64,000 nt of DNA, from positions 1,220,155 through 1,284,154 of the forward strand of contig NZ_JASBRG010000007.1 of the NCBI RefSeq assembly GCF_029961145.1, written 5' to 3'. The stretch is from Pinibacter soli. GTDB taxonomy: Bacteria; Bacteroidota; Bacteroidia; Chitinophagales; Chitinophagaceae. This document shows, piece by piece, positions 43,597 to 51,560 of the stretch. Position 1 is the first letter of the stretch. Each line of letters opens with the position of its first letter. The notes beneath the pieces were generated by a model. That model ran no database searches. It saw only the letters and a program-made list of their open reading frames with translations, and had not been told where the DNA came from. The position numbers and the translations under genes were made by a program.

Positions 43597-43959
43597 TTTA
43601 ATTGGGTGTTTTATGAGATAAAAAAGTCGTGAAGACTATCGTAACACAAATGTTGTACGAATACAAACCGTACTCGAATGTGCCACGTGGGCGGTACTAT
43701 TTTTGTAGTTCCCGAGCGGGAAATACATTTTAAAATCGCAACCAATTACTTATCAATCAATTGCAATATTTACGTATTGTTATCGAAATTTTAAGGGATT
43801 GTTAAGGCATGAAAGAGTATCTGAAACACGCGAAACGCCTTGGCCGCGGCTATAAAAACCTGCATTAACTAACAAGCTGTTCCCTTCTAAATTAGGAATG
43901 CCACACATGAAGCCGCGTTTAGCATTTAGCGTTAAGCGCCAGGATTTCAGCTTTTAGCG
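43597..43959. other. Upstream region of third susC, with palindromes
   Basis: These 363 bases hold the likely promoter of the third susC and the end of the araC gene. TTCCCG-AG-CGGGAA at 43709-43722 is a perfect palindrome, and CCACGTGG lies 26 bases away at 43683-43690. Around 43917-43970, TTTAGC units and TTAGCGCTAA form a palindromic cluster that supplies the araC stop codon TAG. No gene-like frame was found. Confidence 0.55.
43709..43722. promoter_or_regulatory. Palindrome TTCCCG-AG-CGGGAA
   Basis: A perfect 6-2-6 palindrome lies 113 bases before the susC start. Together with CCACGTGG it is the most GC-rich part of an otherwise A/T-rich region. It is a candidate regulator site; the protein is unknown. 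Confidence 0.35.
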
Positions 43960-45087
43960 CTAAGCACAAACCAACATTTTCTTTCTGTAAGCGGAAGGTG
44001 TTACTCCGGTGATCTTTTTGAAGTAAGTGTTGAAGGACGATTTTGAATTGAAGCCACAATCAAATGCAAGTGAGAGCATGTTTACATCCACATCGGGATC
44101 GCGGAGTTTTTGCATAGCCTCTTCTATCCGATATTCATTTATAAAAGAGTAGAAATTTTTGAGAAGCCTGTCATTTAGAAGTTGGGTAATGTGATGCTTA
44201 GGAATTTTTATTTTGTGTGCCAGGTCGTCGAGCGAAAGTTCTGTATCTAAATATACTTTGCTTTGCAACATATACTTTATCAATTTCACCTCGTACTCAT
44301 CCATCATCTTTTCATCAAGCGCTGATTTAAGATAGCGTTTTTCCGGTAGTTTTTCAGCGACTTCAGCTTGTGGTTGTTTTTCTACAACTGGCTCTGTATC
44401 TTGTTTTTCCGGCACAGCTACGCTAAACCTCTGAGCGAGCTTATATTTCAATATGGCTATAGGAATGAGTGCAAAACAAATGTATGGAGCTATACGAATG
44501 TCAAGATCAGTACTTCGCAGCTCGAATGTATGTAAGATAATAAGGAAGATGCCAAACAAAATACCAAAGGCTAAAATGTAGGCTATACTGTTAAGCAATG
44601 ACTTCTTATTCGCATCCAAACTTGCACCACGGACATTCAAATGCCTGATTGTCGCAACCGGATAACTTATCAATGACGCTGTCACCAACCACTTATAATA
44701 AGTTGTGTAAGTAATAATAAACTCCGGGCTTACCACGTTTAATGAACGCCCAATCATTAGCGAGAGATAAAAAATGGAGAATAATAAGAAGGGGAAAAAA
44801 TGCATGGAAGATTGTTTCGCAGAAACCTTTTTTCCTGTAAACGACAATGCAGTTATATACAGCAAAGGCCCATAGCAAAGTCCAAAGCCACTCGCAATCT
44901 TGCCATACAAAAATTCATTTTTCATTACCGCCAGGATAAAACATTTTATACTCAGGTGGCAGAGTAAAATGAAAAGCAATTTGTAAATATTTTTATCAAA
45001 ATCGTCTTTTACGCCGCTAACATTAAGCAGGTAAATGCTTATAGCAGTTTGAACGATAATACAAATCAGTACAATTACACTAATCAT
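43960..45087 (-). CDS. AraC-family regulator with membrane-embedded N-terminal domain
   Basis: A 375-residue protein with seven or so hydrophobic segments in residues 1-235 (ISVIVLICIIVQTAISIYLL, GFGLCYGPLLYITALSFTG, SIAYILAFGILFGIFLIIL). A charged Pro/Glu/Gln-rich linker of about 35 residues follows, then a C-terminal AraC DNA-binding domain at about 265-375 (LDTELSLDDLAHKIKIPKHH, NEYRIEEAMQKLRDP, LAFDCGFNSKSSFNTYFKKI, TGVTPSAYRKKM). This layout is common in Bacteroidota: membrane sensing linked directly to DNA binding. It probably controls the third susCD pair downstream. Its promoter shares a 22-base block with that of the next upstream gene. The stop codon is inside a TTAGCGCTAA palindrome. 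Confidence 0.9.
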   Translation of the reverse strand: MISVIVLICIIVQTAISIYLLNVSGVKDDFDKNIYKLLFILLCHLSIKCFILAVMKNEFLYGKIASGFGLCYGPLLYITALSFTGKKVSAKQSSMHFFPFLLFSIFYLSLMIGRSLNVVSPEFIITYTTYYKWLVTASLISYPVATIRHLNVRGASLDANKKSLLNSIAYILAFGILFGIFLIILHTFELRSTDLDIRIAPYICFALIPIAILKYKLAQRFSVAVPEKQDTEPVVEKQPQAEVAEKLPEKRYLKSALDEKMMDEYEVKLIKYMLQSKVYLDTELSLDDLAHKIKIPKHHITQLLNDRLLKNFYSFINEYRIEEAMQKLRDPDVDVNMLSLAFDCGFNSKSSFNTYFKKITGVTPSAYRKKMLVCA

Positions 45088-45107
45088 GAAACAGTAGTTG
45101 GGTGTGA

Positions 45108-45129
45108 CAAAACTAGGTATCCAATGTTA
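45108..45129 (-). promoter_or_regulatory. Promoter of araC with shared 22-base block
   Basis: Read on the minus strand the block begins TAACATTGGATACC and ends with TAGTTTTG, which fits the Bacteroidota -7 box TAnnTTTG. It ends 20 bases before the start codon. Twenty of 22 bases are identical to the block at 45707-45728. No TTTG was found at the expected -33 position. Confidence 0.6.
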
Positions 45130-45160
45130 TCCGACCGTTAACTATAGTTGCAGTAGCAAA

Positions 45161-45679
45161 TCATCTGCTTTTCGCATTCCTCATCCTAATCATTGAAAAG
45201 TTCAATGCGTACCGAAGGACCGCATCATGTAATGTCCAAAGATCTGGCACGAACCGCAGCTCAACATTGCGCTCTGTTATCGCCGACACGGGATCTTCAA
45301 TCGCAGCAACTGCTTTAGGTTCAGTTTCTTTATTTGAAATATAATAGCCCGCACAAATATCGAGCAGTACAAAATCTTCAGATGGAAACTCGTAACAATA
45401 GAGAGACGTTTCTTTAATCTTTTTCCACCAGCCCGATTCTACTGCAACTACATATGATGCAGTTGTATTTCCTAAAAATCGTTCTGCGTCTTCACTTGTT
45501 GATTCTGTTGTTTTATAAAAACATACTCTCGGGCAATCCCTCGGCAACAAGTAATTATGCAGCATCGTATCTGAGATCGCAAACACAACGTTTCCCGTAA
45601 TGCTGTCCAACTTAGAAGGCGAAGGACGCGGCTTAAAAGTCTTTATACCAGCCTCCTCGCTCACATGAAACAGTTGCAT
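45161..45679 (-). CDS. DUF6886-family protein
   Basis: A 172-residue cytoplasmic protein matching the family named DUF6886. It starts MQLFHVSEEAGIKTFKPRPS, which is diagnostic. Further family features are TGNVVFAISDTMLHNYLLPR, DCPRVCFYKTTESTSEDAER, YCYEFPSEDFVLLDICAGYY, and LRFVPDLWTLHDAVLRYALN. The N-terminal segment resembles folds that bind NAD-like or nucleotide ligands, but no activity is known to me. It carries the same promoter block as the araC gene 73 bases downstream, so the two are likely co-regulated. Confidence 0.85.
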   Translation of the reverse strand: MQLFHVSEEAGIKTFKPRPSPSKLDSITGNVVFAISDTMLHNYLLPRDCPRVCFYKTTESTSEDAERFLGNTTASYVVAVESGWWKKIKETSLYCYEFPSEDFVLLDICAGYYISNKETEPKAVAAIEDPVSAITERNVELRFVPDLWTLHDAVLRYALNFSMIRMRNAKSR

Positions 45680-45706
45680 TTTGATCGTTGGTTTTCTTCA
45701 ACTTAT

Positions 45707-45728
45707 CAAATCTAGATATCCAATGTTA
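45707..45728 (-). promoter_or_regulatory. Promoter of DUF6886 gene with shared 22-base block
   Basis: On the minus strand the block begins TAACATTGGATATC and ends with TAGATTTG, again a TAnnTTTG -7 box, 27 bases before the start codon. It differs from the araC block at two of 22 positions. Confidence 0.6.
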
Positions 45729-45934
45729 AGTTATTGTATACAATGCATTACCGATTAGTTAAGCGCTGCTAAACTTTCAAGTCGTTACAAATCATTTTGT
45801 TTAATTCAAATAAACTTCTATGCAGTAAAACGAGGCAAAAGTTTACACATACAAAACATTGAAATTTCGATAATAGCGTTGTTGTATGTTCCTTTGCACT
45901 ACGTTATCTATCATATTTACAGAGACTTACCGAC

Positions 45935-46510
45935 ATGAAAGAAGATATTTTACTGAGCATTAGCCAGCGTATTAAAGAGTTGCGAAAAGAAAGAGGCATC
46001 ACTGTTCAGGAACTTGCCAACAACGCACAAGTAACCAAAGGATTGATTTCACAAATAGAAAACAGTCGCACCATTCCCTCATTGATGGTACTGATAGACA
46101 TTATCAAAGCGCTGGATGTTGACATGAACGCATTCTTCAAAAGCATTTCACCACAACGTGATGCACCCGTATTAATAAAGCGTCGCAATGAATACGAGCA
46201 TTTTGAAAAGGAACAAGCAATCGGTTTCGACTACCACCGTATTTTTTCAAAGCATATAAAAAACACAACGGTTGATATTGTATTGCTGGAACTGCAACCC
46301 GGTGCCAACAGACCAATGGTGCAAACGGAAGCCTTTGAATATAAATATGTAATCGCAGGAAAAGTGGAATACCAGTTTGAAAAAGAAAACATCATCGTAG
46401 AAACCGGCGACTCCATGTTGTTTGATGGACGGCTTATGCACACGCCACTCAATCTTGGAAAAACAACTGCGACGATGTTGGTGGTGTACTTTTTTGAAAA
46501 ACAAGACTAA
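45935..46510 (+). CDS. XRE-family regulator with C-terminal cupin
   Basis: A 191-residue cytoplasmic regulator. Residues 8-63 are an XRE helix-turn-helix (ISQRIKELRKERGITVQELA, KGLISQIENSRTIPSLMVLI). Residues about 105-190 are a cupin sensor domain (LELQPGANRPMVQTEAFEYK, YVIAGKVEYQFEKENIIVET, GDSMLFDGRLMHTPLN). The layout matches regulators that sense a small ligand and control a neighbouring catabolic gene. The FAD oxidoreductase gene follows 265 bases downstream in the same direction, with a palindromic element in between, and is the likely target. Confidence 0.92.
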   Translation: MKEDILLSISQRIKELRKERGITVQELANNAQVTKGLISQIENSRTIPSLMVLIDIIKALDVDMNAFFKSISPQRDAPVLIKRRNEYEHFEKEQAIGFDYHRIFSKHIKNTTVDIVLLELQPGANRPMVQTEAFEYKYVIAGKVEYQFEKENIIVETGDSMLFDGRLMHTPLNLGKTTATMLVVYFFEKQD

Positions 46511-46512
46511 CG

Positions 46513-46690
46513 TTAATTAAGAATTCGCAATTAAGAATTAAGAATTCATCAGTCGAAAAATTCGTTATCGAAGGCCGTTTCAAAATATGAATGAGGCTTT
46601 TCTTTATCATTTTTGAAAGCCGCTCTAACAGTACATGCTCCGCACAAAGAATTCTTAATTTTTAATTCTTAATTCTTAATTCTTAATTGA
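46513..46690. repeat. A/T-rich nested inverted repeat with TTAAGAA units
   Basis: AATTAAGAATTAAGAATTC at 46529-46547 faces GAATTCTTAATT and further TTAATTC units up to about 46690. The outer 12 bases pair perfectly. Inside, GGCCGTTTCAAAA faces TTTTTGAAAGCCGC. The element lies between the XRE-cupin and the FAD oxidoreductase genes. It would form an extended hairpin if transcribed. Confidence 0.7.
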
Positions 46691-46774
46691 TTGAAATTAT
46701 TAATTGTTTAATACACCAAAGTTTACTTTCTATAGCCAATCGTTTAGTATTGCTGCACAAAATCAACTCTCCAT

Positions 46775-47887
46775 ATGCAGCAAACTGCAATCGTTATAGG
46801 AGCCGGAATCGTTGGCCTTGCTACAGCAAGAGCTCTTTCCCTAAAGGGTTATTCAGTAAAAATATTTGAACGCAATGAGATGGCGATTGGCGCGTCTATC
46901 CGCAACTTCGGAATGTTGTGGCCCATTGGTCAGCCCGAGGGTAAACTGTATGAAAGAGCAATACGCTCAAGTGAAATATGGCGCGAACTGTGCAAGGAAG
47001 CCGATATATGGCACCATGAAAACGGCTCATTGCATCTTGCTTACCATGCTGACGAATTGCAGGTGATGGAAGAATTTACAGCAACTGCAAAGCTCTATCG
47101 CAATTGCGAAATGATCAACGCCTCTGAGGCTATCGCCAAATCGGAAGCAGTGAATCCGCAAGGATTGAAAGGGGCATTATGGAGTTCAAGCGAGATCATC
47201 ATCGAGTCAAGACAAGCAGTGGCGCAGGTCGCCAGCTATCTTGCAGAAAAATATAATGTAGAATTCTTTTGGAACACCGCCATTACCCGCATTAACTATC
47301 CAACAATTTTTGCAGGTAATAAAGAATGGCAGGCTGACAAAATATTTGTGTGCAGCGGCGCAGATTTTGAAACCTTATATCCCGAAGTTTTTCAGTCAGT
47401 ACCTATTACCAAATGCAAATTGCAAATGATGCGACTCGCTGCCCAGCCCGGCAAGTGGCGCATTGGACCTTCCTTGTGCGGAGGATTAACGCTTACACAC
47501 TACTCTGCATTCAAGTCTGCTCCATCGCTTGATGCTTTGAAAAAAAGATATGCAGCGGAATTTCCCGAATACATTCAGTGGGGCATTCACGTAATGGTGT
47601 CACAAAACGAAGAAGGGGCACTTACTGTTGGAGACACGCATGAATACGGCCTTGCCCACGATCCATTCGATCGCGAGCAACTTAATATTTGGGTGCTTGA
47701 CTATCTTAAAACATTTGCACGCTTCAAATCATGGGAACGCATTCAATCGTGGAACGGTCAGTATGCGAAGATGACAAATGGGGCCACAGAGTTTGTTCAT
47801 TCCCCTGAAGATGGCGTAACCATTGTAAATGCTACAGGTGGCGCAGGCATGACACTTTCTTTTGGCCTGGCGGAAGAGTTGATTTAA
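46775..47887 (+). CDS. FAD-dependent oxidoreductase, TIGR03364 type (phosphonate-associated)
   Basis: A 370-residue DAO-family flavoenzyme. The dinucleotide loop is VIGAGIVGLATARALSLKGY (GxGxxG at 9-14). It continues with EMAIGASIRNFGMLWPIGQP, which is distinctive of the TIGR03364 family, and ends with VNATGGAGMTLSFGLAEEL. This family was defined by repeated occurrence with phosphonate-degradation genes. As far as I recall, members oxidise N-alkylated 2-aminoethylphosphonate to phosphonoacetaldehyde. The phosphonatase-like HAD and dehydrogenase at 33.5-35.4 kb would handle such a product. Regulation by the upstream XRE-cupin protein is likely. A hairpin at 47915 ends the transcript. Confidence 0.86.
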   Translation: MQQTAIVIGAGIVGLATARALSLKGYSVKIFERNEMAIGASIRNFGMLWPIGQPEGKLYERAIRSSEIWRELCKEADIWHHENGSLHLAYHADELQVMEEFTATAKLYRNCEMINASEAIAKSEAVNPQGLKGALWSSSEIIIESRQAVAQVASYLAEKYNVEFFWNTAITRINYPTIFAGNKEWQADKIFVCSGADFETLYPEVFQSVPITKCKLQMMRLAAQPGKWRIGPSLCGGLTLTHYSAFKSAPSLDALKKRYAAEFPEYIQWGIHVMVSQNEEGALTVGDTHEYGLAHDPFDREQLNIWVLDYLKTFARFKSWERIQSWNGQYAKMTNGATEFVHSPEDGVTIVNATGGAGMTLSFGLAEELI

Positions 47888-47914
47888 TTGAAATTGAAAG
47901 TGAGATTAATATAG

Positions 47915-47954
47915 AAAGGCCGCCTGAATGATTCTAGTCGGACAGGCAGCTTTT
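47915..47954 (+). terminator. Terminator-like hairpin after FAD oxidoreductase
   Basis: AAAGGCCGCCTG pairs with CAGGCAGCTTTT at 10 of 12 positions around a 16-base loop and is followed by TTTTC. It lies 28 bases after the stop codon. It is also the outer left arm of the larger palindrome. Confidence 0.6.
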
Positions 47955-48266
47955 CATGATCGTCATATTTTTTTTGATTCGACCAGAAGTAGATGAATGG
48001 ATAGATGGGGCAAACAAGGCAGCGCGTCATTGCGAGCCCCAGTGGAGAATGAATTATTGAATGATAAAAAGCAAAATACTCAAACAACAGGCGGGGCGAA
48101 GCAATCTCAGACAAGAAGATTGCTTCGCCCCGTTCGTTTTAATGCATAAAGTTTTAAAAGCATCAAACAATGATAAATGCCGGGGCTCGCAATGACGACC
48201 TGCATAAGATTTGTCGGATCTTCTAAAAATCTGCCTGCCCGGCTAGAGTCTTTCACGCGGTCGTTC
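47915..48266. repeat. Composite nested inverted-repeat element, family A copy 3
   Basis: The outer arm around GGCCGCCTGAATGATTCTAG pairs with the region around 48232-48264 at about 26 of 32 positions. The middle arm GTCATTGCGAGCCCC (48026-48040) pairs perfectly with 48182-48196. The inner arm CGGGGCGAAGCAATCT (48092-48107) pairs perfectly with AGATTGCTTCGCCCCG (48117-48132). The core words are those of the copies at 4.0 kb and 22.2 kb. Confidence 0.85.
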
Positions 48267-48296
48267 CTTCTTTTTCAACTTTCAATTTTCAATTCC

Positions 48297-50819
48297 CTAA
48301 ACCTCCCCTCCCATAAACGGATCGGTAAAACCCGCTACTCCAGTCTCTACTTTCCCTGCATATCTTTTTTCAAATATTTCATCACCTTCAACTGTTACAG
48401 AGAAATCATACCAACCGTGTTGTTTGGATAACTCGATGGGTAAAATGAGCTTACCTTTTGGCTGTACAGTTTTTTCAATGTCAGCCGTTTTATAAGCATT
48501 GTCTGTGATCCTTATTTTATAAGGCGTTTGAGAAGTATTGTTTAATATCAGTGCAATGTTTCCTGTAAGCTTGTTTTTATTGCCTGATTTTTCATAACGA
48601 CATTCTACAGCAATCGCGGGATCATTTGCGGAGCCTTTAAATTCCCTGAAGAATCCGTTGGGCCCATATACACACAAATGATATTTGCCATTTTCAAAAT
48701 CTTTTAATGACCAGTTCCGTTCCAATTGATCAGCAGCTTTAACGGCAAAGGCCCATGTCTGCAAATCTTTTCCGGGTCTGTAAACATTGAATGGGGAGCC
48801 CAGCGCATCGGCACCAAACGCCTGGTTACCGGCCTTCAATTGCATAACAAACGCATCCCTTGCAGCATTTAAATAACCATCTGCATACAATTCGTAATTT
48901 AATGCACTAGCGGGTTTTACGCCCTTCTCCTGCTTAGGCATATATTCGGAAGCGTGAGGATCTTTTTGAATTGCTTTAATTTCTTCTGCAGTTAACGATT
49001 TAAAACTGTCAGGCAGTTTTTTAAATTGTGCATTGTAAACCTGTTCAAGAAATGGACGCATTACAACGTAATCAATACCGGGCGAATCGTTTGTGTTGGA
49101 AGGTCTGAAGACGGATGTCAAATCACCGCAAACAGTTCTTCTCCAATCGCTGATATTGCTTTCATGAATGTCTTTTCCGCTTTTCGCTTTGACAAATTTT
49201 TCTAGAAATTGTATCGTGGAAGTATGATCGAAAACTTCTGAGTTCACATAGCCACCTCTTGTCCACGGCGACGCTATTACAAGTGGTACTCTGTAACCCA
49301 ATCCTATAGCACTTTCGCGATTGGCTGGCTCGGGAAATCCATTCCTTGCAGTTAATTGCTTCTTTGTAACAAATTCAACTTTCGTGTCCATACCTCTCGA
49401 TGCCATTCCAGTTTCAGGTCTGTCGGAATGCGGCGCTACAAACGGCGGCACGTGATCGAAGTAGCCGTCATTCTCATCGTAAGTAAGAATGAAAATTGTC
49501 TTCTTCCAAACTTCAGGATTTTGTGTTAGAATATCCATTACCTCCGAAACATACCATGCACCATACCATGCAGATGACGGATGATCTGATAAATGCTCCG
49601 GTGCCGCGATCCATGAAACCATCGGCAAGTTGCCACGCTTTACATCTTCCCTGAATTGATACAACAAGTCTCCTTTCGGAACCTGCATCGTTCTTTCAAC
49701 ACCATTGTCACTATATGTTACAGATTCGAGTGAATGATAATGCGGATCATTCGTATTGGTCGTAAACGCCTTCTGTTGAAGCGCTTTTTCTCTTGGAGAA
49801 AGTTTACCGAGCATCTCGTGATTTTTTACTTCGAGCTCTGTCGTACATTGTTTCAATGTCCGCTGTTTGTTCTCGATAGTTTTTTGCAACTTTTTGGCTG
49901 CAACATCAACAGCACTTAAACTTGCAAGTTGGGTTTGCAGGTCCGCGATTTGCTTTGGAAAAGTATCTGTCACTTTTTTCAGATACGCAAGATGTTTTTC
50001 ATGCAGTTTGACATTATACTGCGAAAAATATTCCAACGGATTATCGCCGAAATTGGACAACCATGCTTCTTCATGTCCTTCAAATCCAACATTGACGGCT
50101 ACTTCATTCTGATAGAATTTCCACGACACATTGTTGTCTTCCAGCAACTCAGGAAATGTGCGGAAGTTTAGTGTTTCAAAATCCATATCATCGTTCCATA
50201 CAAGCGCTCTTGAATCCTCATTTTGCTCAGCTCTTATCGTGCCTGCCCAAAAGTATAACCTGTTTGGGCTGGTACCCGTAAGTGATGAGCAAAAGTGTTG
50301 GTCACACACCGTAAATCCGTCTGCCAATGCGTAATAGAAAGGAATGTCTTCGCGTGTGTAATAGCCCAGCGTTAAAGGCATGTCGGAATATTCTTTAATC
50401 CCATTTTTCTTTACATTCAACCATTGATCATACTTACCATCGTTGCGGGCATTTATCTGGTTGTTCCAAGAATGCGGCAGCGAACTCATCCATGTCGCCT
50501 TTGTATTTTTTAAATCAAGTCTGAAAGGCGCGTACGTATTACCGGCACTGTTAGATTGTAGCCACACGGGATTATTGTTGGCAAGCCTGATAGCGCGGGG
50601 ATCATTGTATCCCCGCACGCCGCGAAGCGTACCGTAGGTGTGATCAAACGATCTGTTTTCCTGCATCAGTATCACAACGTGTTCTGCATCTTTCCATGTA
50701 GTGCCGGGAGCGGCCTCTATTGCCAATGCTCTTTGCACTGCGGCGGGTATCAAAGTATTCATACCCATAAGACCCGACAGAAGGCCTGCTTTCTTTATAA
50801 ACTCTCTGCGATTTTCCAT
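48297..50819 (-). CDS. Phosphocholine-specific phospholipase C-type enzyme, Tat-exported
   Basis: The ATG at 50819 is chosen because it starts the Tat signal MENRREFIKKAGLLSGLMG (twin Arg RREFIKK); an ATG 48 bases upstream only adds a non-typical leader. The protein is 840 residues. The PF04185 phosphoesterase domain shows HVVILMQENRSFDHTYGTLR with the metal-site Glu-Asn, DGFTVCDQHFCSSLTGTSPN, TYDENDGYFDHVPPFVAP, and VFDHTSTIQFLEKF. A pair of C-terminal beta domains (about 655-840) is typical of the non-hemolytic PlcN/PlcH group. Residues about 275-340 form a long coiled-coil-like insertion. It should cleave phosphatidylcholine-like lipids to diacylglycerol and the phospho-headgroup in the periplasm or outside. 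It converges with the FAD oxidoreductase gene. Confidence 0.92.
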   Translation of the reverse strand: MENRREFIKKAGLLSGLMGMNTLIPAAVQRALAIEAAPGTTWKDAEHVVILMQENRSFDHTYGTLRGVRGYNDPRAIRLANNNPVWLQSNSAGNTYAPFRLDLKNTKATWMSSLPHSWNNQINARNDGKYDQWLNVKKNGIKEYSDMPLTLGYYTREDIPFYYALADGFTVCDQHFCSSLTGTSPNRLYFWAGTIRAEQNEDSRALVWNDDMDFETLNFRTFPELLEDNNVSWKFYQNEVAVNVGFEGHEEAWLSNFGDNPLEYFSQYNVKLHEKHLAYLKKVTDTFPKQIADLQTQLASLSAVDVAAKKLQKTIENKQRTLKQCTTELEVKNHEMLGKLSPREKALQQKAFTTNTNDPHYHSLESVTYSDNGVERTMQVPKGDLLYQFREDVKRGNLPMVSWIAAPEHLSDHPSSAWYGAWYVSEVMDILTQNPEVWKKTIFILTYDENDGYFDHVPPFVAPHSDRPETGMASRGMDTKVEFVTKKQLTARNGFPEPANRESAIGLGYRVPLVIASPWTRGGYVNSEVFDHTSTIQFLEKFVKAKSGKDIHESNISDWRRTVCGDLTSVFRPSNTNDSPGIDYVVMRPFLEQVYNAQFKKLPDSFKSLTAEEIKAIQKDPHASEYMPKQEKGVKPASALNYELYADGYLNAARDAFVMQLKAGNQAFGADALGSPFNVYRPGKDLQTWAFAVKAADQLERNWSLKDFENGKYHLCVYGPNGFFREFKGSANDPAIAVECRYEKSGNKNKLTGNIALILNNTSQTPYKIRITDNAYKTADIEKTVQPKGKLILPIELSKQHGWYDFSVTVEGDEIFEKRYAGKVETGVAGFTDPFMGGEV

Positions 50820-50962
50820 GAACAAAAAATAGTTAATGCCATCAAATATGTTTCCCTTCACTGTCAACTAATCATCCACACTTTAAAACTATGTAATAAA
50901 AATTCACTTGCAATAGATTCTTTTTTATAGTATTGTTATCTTAAACAACCCCTATTAAAACC

Positions 50963-51456
50963 ATGCACCAAATTAAAAAGTATTCAGTACTTATTATGGT
51001 AGCTTTTGGCATATCAGCGTTTGTCAAGCCGGTATTCTGCTTTTTCCTTATCGGTTCACTTTTATTATATGTGGCAATACATGCCAGGCTTTTTTTTAAG
51101 CAATTAAACAAAATGGCATCGAAACTACAGGCACTATAATAGAATACCGCTCGGACAGTGATGGATACAAAAAACCTGTTATCGAATTTACGACCAAAAC
51201 AGGAGAGACTATTGCGGATTCGCCCACCTTGTATGCTTCAAGCGATTTGAACAAAGTCAGATCATACAAAAAAAATCTCTACCAACAAGTGTCGGTGACG
51301 TATGACTCCAATGATCCTAAAAAATTTTTCCTGACTGATTACATGGATTTTGAGTACTTAATACTCGCTTTTTTTGCATTGGGTGGTTGTGGAGGCATCG
51401 CACTGTTCATCTGCGATATTCTCGGGTACATAAAACTCAGTCAAGAGAATACTTGA
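50963..51456 (+). pseudogene. DUF3592-type membrane protein, frameshifted
   Basis: An ATG at 50963 opens a frame with a hydrophobic helix (KPVFCFFLIGSLLLYVAIHA) that stops at TAA after QALQ-type residues near 51137. The continuation lies in another frame: NGIETTGTIIEYRSDSDGYK, KPVIEFTTKTGETI, YQQVSVTYDSNDPKKFFLTD, then a second membrane helix up to 51456. Together these give a normal DUF3592 protein of about 164 residues. The break is near 51098-51105, next to an eight-T run (one base seems to be missing in AAGCAATTAAAC). The cause may be a mutation or a sequencing error. Slipping back one base at the T-run leads to TAA at once, so programmed frameshifting is unlikely. Confidence 0.78.
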
Positions 51457-51461
51457 TGCCT

Positions 51462-51490
51462 TTGAGCAAAATAACAGCTCAATATTATTT
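51462..51490 (+). terminator. Terminator-like hairpin
   Basis: TTGAGC and GCTCAA pair around AAAATAACA and are followed by TATTATTTTT. It begins six bases after the DUF3592 frame ends. Confidence 0.55.
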
Positions 51491-51560
51491 TTAGGTTATA
51501 TCATCGAACAAACAACTGAACTCCGGTTACAGTGTCTATTTTCGCGACTTTTAAAATCTT

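Larger units (their letters stand above)
47888..48296. other. Convergent intergenic region filled by a nested palindrome
   Basis: Nearly all 409 bases between the convergent oxidoreductase and phospholipase genes are one large imperfect inverted repeat (47915-48266, listed below). The last 30 bases before the phospholipase stop are a TTCAATTTTCAATT tandem. There is no coding frame worth calling. Confidence 0.7.

Noticed and set aside
47884-48431. Short frames on both strands between the flavoenzyme and phospholipase
   Set aside because: They lie within the nested palindrome and have no protein-like composition.
51085-51140. Programmed ribosomal frameshift at the T8 run of the DUF3592 gene
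   Set aside because: A one-base slip back at the run meets TAA immediately, and a slip forward does not reach the frame of the second half.
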